From Microbacteriaceae bacterium (GTDB lineage: Bacteria; Actinomycetota; Actinomycetes; Actinomycetales; Microbacteriaceae), in NCBI GenBank assembly GCA_017744755.1, contig JAGIAU010000141.1, positions 1 to 5,865 of the forward strand: a stretch of 5,865 nucleotides of DNA. The letters are read 5' to 3'. Shown in pieces: positions 1 through 4,428 of this stretch. The notes under the pieces were generated by a model, which was given only the letters and a program-made list of their open reading frames with translations, had not been told where the DNA came from and did no database searches. The translations under genes were made by a program, and so were the position numbers. Every line of letters starts with the position of its first letter. Position 1 is the stretch's first letter.

Positions 1-195
1 CGACATGGGCGTCCGCACGGGCGTCCCGCGGCCGCGATAGTCGGGGATGCCGGAGTCGGTGGAGATCCCGGCGCCCGTCAGCACGGCGACGCGCCGGCCG
101 GCGAGCGCCTCCGCGGCGCGCTCGATCGCCGGGGCGTCGGCGGGCAGCGCGGCGACCGCGCGCGTCGTGGCGCGCAGGGTCGACCAGGCGGACAT
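1..195 (-). CDS. Sir2-family NAD-dependent protein deacylase, N-terminal fragment
   Basis: Sirtuins remove acetyl or other acyl groups from protein lysines in the cytoplasm, using NAD+ and releasing nicotinamide. The 65 residues visible carry the family's NAD-binding signature: GAGIS at residues 41-45 follows a hydrophobic strand (VAVLT, 36-40), and SGIPDYRG lies at 48-55. The catalytic His and any zinc-binding Cys pairs would lie beyond the left edge, so the class and completeness cannot be judged. The ATG at 195-193 is chosen because a TACGCT -10 box lies six bases before it, the geometry of a leaderless transcript, and no Shine-Dalgarno is present. The gene follows the acyltransferase gene on the same strand, 73 bases downstream of its stop. 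With its own promoter it need not belong to the polysaccharide operon. The family call is firm; the acyl group removed and the target proteins are unknown. Confidence 0.93.
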   Translation of the reverse strand, partial: MSAWSTLRATTRAVAALPADAPAIERAAEALAGRRVAVLTGAGISTDSGIPDYRGRGTPVRTPMS

Positions 196-201
196 GGCTT
201 C

Positions 202-207
202 AGCGTA
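202..207 (-). promoter_or_regulatory. Putative -10 box of a leaderless Sir2 transcript
   Basis: The minus strand reads TACGCT here, six bases before the ATG at 195. Transcription would start at or next to the A of the ATG, giving a leaderless mRNA. No clear -35 hexamer is visible 16-19 bases upstream. The same hexamer with the same six-base gap precedes the gene at 5492, which strengthens the call. Leaderless starts are common in actinobacteria; this one is inferred from sequence only. Confidence 0.55.
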
Positions 208-268
208 GGACGCGCTCGTTTCGGCGGGATTTCGCGACGCTGTGTCGTCTCCCAGGCGCGGGCGCGTC

Positions 269-2359
269 CTACCTGACCGGGATCAGCCCGCTCGTCTCGA
301 GCGTGTCCTCGAGCACCGGGACGAAGGCGCGCGCCGCGGTCGCGGTGATGTGCGAGTCGTCGCGGAAGAGCAGGAGGCCGTTCCTCACGACGGCGCAGTT
401 CTGCTGGTCGGTGCAGAAGTACGGGATGAGGTCGACGACCGTGATGCCGGGCTGCGCGCCCGTCAGCGCCTCCGGCACGACCGGCTCCGCCATGCCGTCA
501 TGCGCGAACTTGCACGCGTCCCAGTCGTCGATCGCCGCCGACACGCAGGTCGGCACATCCTCGACGGGGTGCGGCGTGTCGCGCAGGTAGACGATCGGTG
601 CACCCGTGGTGCGGAGCGCGTCGAGCGACTTCGTCCAGGCGTCCAGCATCTCGGTCTGGTCCGGGACGTAGGTGTGCAGCTGCGAGACGAAGACGAGGTT
701 CGGCTGCATCGCCTGGATCTCGGCGAGCGCGTCCTGCCGCCACTGCGTGCAGTACGGCTGCGAGAAGCGGCTGTCGTCGGGCCGCGGGGCGATGTCGGCG
801 ACGGGGCAGCCGGCCCGGGTGTAGACGTTCAGCTCCCAGTCGCGCTGCTCGGCGAGCTCCTGGAAGGCGGGGAGCCACTGGTGCATGTGCGAGTCGCCGA
901 GCAGGACGATCGGCGCGCCGCCGATGACGCCCGTCTGGCAGGCCATGACGCGGTCCGTCTCCTCCGTGAGCAGGCACTCCTCCGGCAGCGGCGCGTCCTG
1001 CACCGCGGCGATCGGGTCCGGGGTGACCGGGCCGGCGTGCGCGCCCGTGTCGGGGCCGAAGACCTGCTGGATGCTCGTCTCGTCGAGCGTCGCCGTGAGG
1101 TCGCCGGAGGTGACGCGCGCGACGGCGGTCTGGCCGACGAGCAGCGCCGTCGTCACGGCGGCGACGACGGACAGGACGCCGACGGCGATGCCGGCGGAGG
1201 CCCGGCGCCCGAGCTCCTTCCACCGGGAGATCGGCTGCTCGAGGACGAGCAGCGTCAGGACGGCGAGGAAGAAGGAGAACGCGGCGAGCACGACCTTCCA
1301 CCGGATCGGCAGCGGACCCAGCACGCCCTCGGCGAGCACGAGCACGGGCCAGTGCCACAGGTACCAGGCGAAGGACACCTTGCCGATGAAGCGCAGCGGC
1401 CGGAGCGCGAGCACCCGGCCGACCGACTTGCCGGTCGCGTGCAGCACGCAGCCGCTCGCGATGATCGCCGCGGTGCCGAGCGTCGGCAGCAGCGCGAGCG
1501 TGCCGGGGAAGGCCATCTGCTCCGAGTACGTCACGATCGACACGACGACGAGGGCGAGGCCGATCCAGCCGACCGCGATGCCCGCGAGCCGCACGCCGAG
1601 GGAGCCGGCATGCGACTCGATCCACGGCGCGACGACGGCGAGCAGCCCGCCGATGCCGAACTGCCACGCGCGGGTGAACGTGCTCATGTACGCCACGGCC
1701 GGGTCGGTCTCCGTCTGCAGCGCGGACAGCACGATCGAGGCGACCGTGACGAGCAGGAGCACGCCGGCGACGATGTGGATCGACGGCACGCGCAGCCGGC
1801 CTGCGAGGAAGAAGCCGAGCACGACGAGCGCCGGCCAGACGAAGTAGAACTGCTCCTCGACCGCGAGCGACCAGTAGTGCAGCACAGGGCTCTCCGCCGC
1901 CGACTCCGTGAAGTAGTCGGTGCCGAGGTCGATGAAGTGCCAGTTGGAGAAGAACACGGCGGAGGCGAGCACGCTCTTCGTCGTGTTGAAGGCGGCGAGG
2001 ATCGGCTGCATCAGCAGCGCGGCGACGGCGGTCACCACGAGCACGAGCGCGGCGGCCGGCACGATGCGCCGCGCGCGCCGGGCGTAGAAGCTCTTGAACG
2101 AGATCCGTCCCGTGCGCTGGTGCTCGCGGAGCATGAGGCCCGTGATGAGGAAGCCGGAGATGACGAAGAAGATGTCGACGCCGACGAAGCCGCCCGCGAA
2201 GCCCGGCAGGGCGGCGTGGAAGGCGACGACGGCGCCGCACGCGATCGCGCGCAGCCCCTCGACGTCGGTGCGGAAGTAGTCGCGGGCAGGCCCGGTGGCG
2301 GGCGGGTCCGCGATGGCGGGGGTGCCGGCCGCGGCGGGCAGGGATGTCGTGCCGCTCAT
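269..2359 (-). CDS. Acyltransferase-3 membrane protein fused to a C-terminal SGNH domain (OafA-like)
   Basis: Predicted 696-residue enzyme that moves an acyl group, usually acetyl, across the membrane onto a surface glycan. Residues about 31-410 form the multi-span acyltransferase-3 core (about 10-11 hydrophobic segments). Visible motifs are GLRAIA (35-40), Arg37 and His48 with the R-x10-H spacing essential in Salmonella OafA, FFVISGFLITG (64-74), ARRARRIVP (93-101) and SLAVEEQFYF (164-173). A linker leads to an extracytoplasmic SGNH domain (about 455-690): GDSH at 488-491 with nucleophile Ser490, and D-x-x-H at 667-670. Its eight cysteines (462, 474, 518, 537, 605, 616, 649, 655) could form four disulfides. 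The ATG at 2359 is chosen because GGGAGG lies 11 bases before it and because a longer in-frame start at 2536 would overlap the upstream small gene in another frame. It is the last gene of the operon. The acceptor is inferred from context: the polymer made by the neighbouring glycosyltransferase, or another envelope glycan. Confidence 0.92.
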   Translation of the reverse strand: MSGTTSLPAAAGTPAIADPPATGPARDYFRTDVEGLRAIACGAVVAFHAALPGFAGGFVGVDIFFVISGFLITGLMLREHQRTGRISFKSFYARRARRIVPAAALVLVVTAVAALLMQPILAAFNTTKSVLASAVFFSNWHFIDLGTDYFTESAAESPVLHYWSLAVEEQFYFVWPALVVLGFFLAGRLRVPSIHIVAGVLLLVTVASIVLSALQTETDPAVAYMSTFTRAWQFGIGGLLAVVAPWIESHAGSLGVRLAGIAVGWIGLALVVVSIVTYSEQMAFPGTLALLPTLGTAAIIASGCVLHATGKSVGRVLALRPLRFIGKVSFAWYLWHWPVLVLAEGVLGPLPIRWKVVLAAFSFFLAVLTLLVLEQPISRWKELGRRASAGIAVGVLSVVAAVTTALLVGQTAVARVTSGDLTATLDETSIQQVFGPDTGAHAGPVTPDPIAAVQDAPLPEECLLTEETDRVMACQTGVIGGAPIVLLGDSHMHQWLPAFQELAEQRDWELNVYTRAGCPVADIAPRPDDSRFSQPYCTQWRQDALAEIQAMQPNLVFVSQLHTYVPDQTEMLDAWTKSLDALRTTGAPIVYLRDTPHPVEDVPTCVSAAIDDWDACKFAHDGMAEPVVPEALTGAQPGITVVDLIPYFCTDQQNCAVVRNGLLLFRDDSHITATAARAFVPVLEDTLETSGLIPVR

Positions 2360-2370
2360 GCGCGTTCTGT

Positions 2371-2376
2371 CCTCCC
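2371..2376 (-). promoter_or_regulatory. Ribosome binding site of the acyltransferase gene
   Basis: The minus strand reads GGGAGG, 11 bases before the ATG at 2359 and just after the stop codon (2381-2379) of the small membrane-protein gene. It supports the 696-residue start over the in-frame ATG at 2536. The spacing is slightly long, so initiation may rely partly on ribosomes finishing the gene upstream. Confidence 0.65.
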
Positions 2377-2378
2377 GC

Positions 2379-2564
2379 TCAGGTCCAGGGGAGCAGGACG
2401 TCGAACCAGCCGGTCGCCAGGAGCGCGATGAGGCCGATGAGCGCCGTGTAGGCGATGACCTCGATCCAGGCGATGCGGCCGTCGTAGGGGCCGCGCTCGT
2501 CGCGCGCCTGGCGCTGATCCGCGGAGGGGCTGCCACCAGGGCGGTGGCGGTCGTCCATCATCAT
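2379..2564 (-). CDS. Small single-span membrane protein (61 aa), unknown function
   Basis: I do not recognise a family. The protein has a polar, charged N-terminal half (residues 1-30, rich in D, R, Q, G and P), then one hydrophobic span (about 31-50, with Glu35 near its start), then a short aromatic tail containing GWFDV and ending LLPWT. The Arg-rich N-terminus suggests it faces the cytoplasm with the tail outside. The gene is real by context. It starts 3 bases after the glycosyltransferase stop, has AAGGAG nine bases before its first ATG, and ends 19 bases before the acyltransferase start. It opens with three tandem ATG codons, so the exact first residue could be any of them. Its place between a processive glycosyltransferase and an acyltransferase suggests a small synthase subunit or a linker between the two, as PgaD partners PgaC in PNAG synthesis; no sequence similarity to PgaD is claimed. 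Confidence 0.82.
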   Translation of the reverse strand: MMMDDRHRPGGSPSADQRQARDERGPYDGRIAWIEVIAYTALIGLIALLATGWFDVLLPWT

Positions 2565-2567
2565 GGC

Positions 2568-4175
2568 TCAGCGCTCCTTCCGCAGATCGCGCGCGGCGAT
2601 CCGGGCGAACTCCCACGCGAGGGGGAGGGCGAGGTAGGTGTAGGCGCCGAGGAAGACGCCCATCGCCCAGAACTCGGACCAGCCGTAGGTCACCACGTCG
2701 GCGCCGAACGCGATCCAGGAGAGCGCGACGGTCGCCGTGATCGCGACGAAGCCGAGGCGGGCGATGCGGGCGGCGAGCGGGCTGCGCCGGCCGACGGCGC
2801 CCGTCGCCACCCAGCCGACCGTGCGCCCCGTGACGTGGTGGATGATCGCGAGGGCATGGCAGAACGAGTAGGCCATCTGCACCCGGAGCACCTCGAACCG
2901 CCAGTGCGAGTGCATCATGCGCGGCATGAGCACGAAGTAGATCCATGCGCCGGCGAGGAACGGGATGTAGTGCTCGGCGCGGACCTCCGTCGGGAAGAAC
3001 GCGGCCATGATGACGCCGGGCACGTGCAGCACGAAGACGTTGATCGCCGTGCTGATGTAGTACAGGAAGCCCGACCAGAACGCGGTGCGCTGCGCGAGCG
3101 TGAGCGGCCGGTGGTTCGCGTGCCCGGAGGCGAGCAGGCTCATCGAGCCGTTGCACCACCGGTACTGCTGGTTCAGGAAGCCGGAGAGGTCGTCCGGGCA
3201 CAGGCCGCGCGAGACGAGCACGGGCACGTAGCGGACCTTGGAGCCGTGCAGCGTGAGCTGGATCCCCGTGTGCACGTCCTCGGAGTGCTCGATCTGGGCG
3301 AAGCCGCCGGCCTGCTCGAGCGCAGCGCGCCGGTAGACCGCGCAGGTGCCGACGCAGATCGGGGCGTTCGACCGGTCGCGGGAGGGCTGCACCCAGCGGT
3401 AGAAGAGCTCCTGCGTGGCGCCCGCCGTCCGCTCCAGCCAGCCCTGGTCGGGCCGCGTCGAGAAGTACTGCGGCGTCTGCACGATGCCGACATCCGGATC
3501 GTCCATGTAGGGGATCGTGTGCCGGAGGAAGTCATGCCGCGGCACGAAGTCGGCGTCGAGCACGACGATGAAGTCGCCATCCGTCACGTCGTAGGCGGAG
3601 CGCATGTTGCCCGCCTTCTTCATATGGCCGCGATCGGGGCGGACGCGGTAGTGGAAGCCGTGCTCGCCGGCGAGCTCCTCGACCTCGGGCCGGGCTGCGT
3701 CGTCGAGGACCCAGACCTCGAGCCGTCCGCGCCATTGCATCCTCGACGCATAGGTGTACGTGTTCCGCAGGACCTCCAGCGGCTCGCCGCAGGTCGGCAG
3801 GAACACGTCGACCGATGGCAGCGCCTGTCCGGCCGTGCGATGCTCCCAGGCCTGCACCACCGCCCGGTGGGAGCGGCGCGTGTCGCGGCGCCGGCGGAGC
3901 CCGGAGAGCATCGAGAGGATGAGCGCGATCGCGCTGACGGCGAGGCAGGCGAGCAGGGGCCAGAGCCACTTGGAGGTGAGCGAGAAGCGCACGAGACTCG
4001 TCGCGGCGAGCGCGAACGAGGTCATGGCGAGGAGCTGGACCCAGCGGCGCTGCGGCCCCAGGTACCAGAGCAGCTCGCGGTCGTCGGGGGGCGTGACGAT
4101 CGGCTCGTCCCTGGCCAGCTGGGCGGGGGGTGGGGCCGCATGTCGCGGGCGCGTCGTCTCGAGTGTGATTGCCAT
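2568..4175 (-). CDS. Cellulose-synthase-like family 2 glycosyltransferase, membrane-embedded
   Basis: Predicted 535-residue processive inverting glycosyltransferase that would polymerise a nucleotide sugar (UDP-glucose in cellulose synthases) and thread the chain through the membrane. Two N-terminal spans (about 45-62 and 70-90) precede a cytosolic GT-A domain with the synthase signatures: Asp123 in DVFLPTCGEP, VLDDA (156-160), KKAGN (186-190), the metal-binding DAD (207-209), QTPQYF (233-238), SED (298-300, the TED position with the catalytic base Asp300) and QQYRW (336-340). About five or six further spans fill 365-525. There is no PilZ domain, so c-di-GMP control of the BcsA type is not expected. 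The start at 4175 has GGAGAG four bases upstream; the in-frame ATG at 4205 has none. It is the first gene of the operon and diverges from the GH6 gene. Cellulose or a cellulose-like glucan is the likeliest product, but changes around residues 272-282 leave room for another beta-linked polymer. Confidence 0.93.
   Translation of the reverse strand: MAITLETTRPRHAAPPPAQLARDEPIVTPPDDRELLWYLGPQRRWVQLLAMTSFALAATSLVRFSLTSKWLWPLLACLAVSAIALILSMLSGLRRRRDTRRSHRAVVQAWEHRTAGQALPSVDVFLPTCGEPLEVLRNTYTYASRMQWRGRLEVWVLDDAARPEVEELAGEHGFHYRVRPDRGHMKKAGNMRSAYDVTDGDFIVVLDADFVPRHDFLRHTIPYMDDPDVGIVQTPQYFSTRPDQGWLERTAGATQELFYRWVQPSRDRSNAPICVGTCAVYRRAALEQAGGFAQIEHSEDVHTGIQLTLHGSKVRYVPVLVSRGLCPDDLSGFLNQQYRWCNGSMSLLASGHANHRPLTLAQRTAFWSGFLYYISTAINVFVLHVPGVIMAAFFPTEVRAEHYIPFLAGAWIYFVLMPRMMHSHWRFEVLRVQMAYSFCHALAIIHHVTGRTVGWVATGAVGRRSPLAARIARLGFVAITATVALSWIAFGADVVTYGWSEFWAMGVFLGAYTYLALPLAWEFARIAARDLRKER
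2574..2580 (-). promoter_or_regulatory. Ribosome binding site of the small membrane-protein gene
   Basis: The minus strand reads GAAGGAG inside the last codons of the glycosyltransferase gene, nine bases before the first of three tandem ATGs. This overlap of ribosome site and upstream coding end implies translational coupling, and it is the main evidence that the 61-residue frame is translated. Confidence 0.75.
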
Positions 4176-4179
4176 CGGT

Positions 4180-4185
4180 CTCTCC
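4180..4185 (-). promoter_or_regulatory. Ribosome binding site of the glycosyltransferase gene
   Basis: The minus strand reads GGAGAG ending four bases before the ATG at 4175. It decides the start: the alternative in-frame ATG at 4205, which would add ten residues (a proline-rich MCGPPDPERP), has no purine-rich element at a useful distance. Confidence 0.7.
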
Positions 4186-4226
4186 GGATCGGGCGGCCCG
4201 CACATGCGGTCCGCAGGACGGGGGAC

Positions 4227-4237
4227 GGGACGCTCCC
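4227..4237. promoter_or_regulatory. Short inverted repeat GGGA-CGC-TCCC in the operon leader
   Basis: Four-base arms flank a three-base centre. It resembles the core of the CebR operator of Streptomyces (TGGGAGCGCTCCCA) but is one base shorter in the middle, which would change the phasing of a LacI-type repressor. It is reported because CebR-like regulators control cellulose-related genes; the match may be chance. Confidence 0.2.
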
Positions 4238-4289
4238 TTGAGCCCCGAACGGGGGTCTTGACTTGTGGATCGTGCTCGGTGGCGGTTCC

Positions 4290-4303
4290 ACGCTAGGAAG
4301 CGT
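4290..4303. repeat. Inverted repeat ACGCT-N4-AGCGT over the operon -10 box
   Basis: Perfect five-base arms around AGGA overlap the -10 hexamer of the operon promoter. A protein bound here would block transcription of the three-gene operon, so it is a candidate operator. Arms this short can arise by chance. Confidence 0.3.
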
Positions 4304-4318
4304 TGTCTGAGTTTTCAA
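4290..4318 (-). promoter_or_regulatory. Promoter of the glycosyltransferase operon
   Basis: The minus strand has TTGAAA at 4318-4313, then exactly 17 bases, then TAGCGT at 4295-4290. This fits a housekeeping sigma factor in -35, spacer and TAnnnT -10 form. The start would be near 4283. It lies in the least GC-rich stretch of the window (about 4258-4345) and is the best promoter seen here. It faces away from the GH6 gene. Confidence 0.65.
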
Positions 4319-4321
4319 TCG

Positions 4322-4331
4322 CAGCCGGCTG
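4322..4331. repeat. Perfect palindrome CAGCCGGCTG beside the operon -35 box
   Basis: A ten-base perfect palindrome sits three bases upstream of the operon's -35 hexamer and about 50 bases upstream of the GH6 -10 box. The position suits an activator or shared regulator of both divergent units. In GC-rich DNA a ten-base palindrome is expected by chance roughly once in several hundred bases, so this is only a candidate. Confidence 0.3.
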
Positions 4332-4378
4332 ACTGCCAGCTAGACGCAGGGAACGCACCCGGCCCTCCGATGCCCCGG

Positions 4379-4387
4379 TGCTATCGT
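4379..4387 (+). promoter_or_regulatory. Putative extended -10 promoter of the GH6 gene
   Basis: The plus strand reads TG-C-TATCGT, an extended -10 element resembling the TACGCT boxes at the window's two leaderless genes. No good -35 is seen. Transcription from about 4394 would give a 35-base leader holding the GAGGAGG ribosome site. It would also exclude the GTG at 4378 as a start, because that codon would lie upstream of the mRNA. Confidence 0.45.
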
Positions 4388-4414
4388 CCGCGGGACGGCC
4401 ACATCCCCGGAACC

Positions 4415-4421
4415 GAGGAGG
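4415..4421 (+). promoter_or_regulatory. Strong Shine-Dalgarno in front of an ATC codon
   Basis: GAGGAGG ends seven bases before the ATC at 4429. The match and spacing are the best in the window, yet there is no ATG, GTG or TTG at the expected place. It is the main evidence that the GH6 protein starts at 4429. Confidence 0.7.
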
Positions 4422-4428
4422 CACCGCC

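Larger units (their letters stand above)
4176..4283 (-). other. Untranslated leader of the polysaccharide operon (about 108 nt)
   Basis: If transcription starts near 4283, as the promoter at 4290-4318 implies, the mRNA has a leader of about 108 bases. It contains a small CCCC-GTTC-GGGG hairpin (4243-4254), three GGACG repeats on the plus strand (4216, 4223, 4228) and alternating CCGCA/TGCGG blocks (4198-4215). I do not recognise a known riboswitch and see no terminator-like hairpin with a U tract. Confidence 0.4.

Noticed and set aside
235..247. CGAC-N5-GTCG hairpin between the acyltransferase stop and the Sir2 gene as a terminator
   Set aside because: Only four base pairs and no T tract on either strand. 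No convincing terminator is seen after the operon.
242..2431. A 729-codon open frame on the plus strand, antisense to the acyltransferase gene
   Set aside because: Its composition is dominated by Arg, Asp, Glu and Gly, as expected for the complement of GC-rich coding DNA. It has no domain, no ribosome site, and the opposite strand encodes a clear enzyme.
2360..2536. In-frame N-terminal extension of the acyltransferase to an ATG at 2536
   Set aside because: The extra 59 residues are Arg/Ser-rich without structure and overlap the small membrane-protein gene in another frame. A ribosome site fits the ATG at 2359.
4176..4205. Earlier ATG (4205) for the glycosyltransferase
   Set aside because: No ribosome site, and the added residues are proline-rich filler; GGAGAG supports 4175.
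2295..4241. A 648-codon open frame on the plus strand, antisense to the glycosyltransferase
   Set aside because: Same reason: a low-stop shadow frame with no recognisable motif opposite a well-defined synthase.
4258..4263. TTGACT on the plus strand as a -35 box for the GH6 gene
   Set aside because: No -10-like sequence lies 16-19 bases downstream (GGCGGT at 17), and it is about 165 bases from the gene.
4378..4428. GTG at 4378 as the GH6 start
   Set aside because: No Shine-Dalgarno precedes it, it overlaps the likely -10 element, and it would make an unusually long N-region. It remains the fallback if ATC initiation is disproved.
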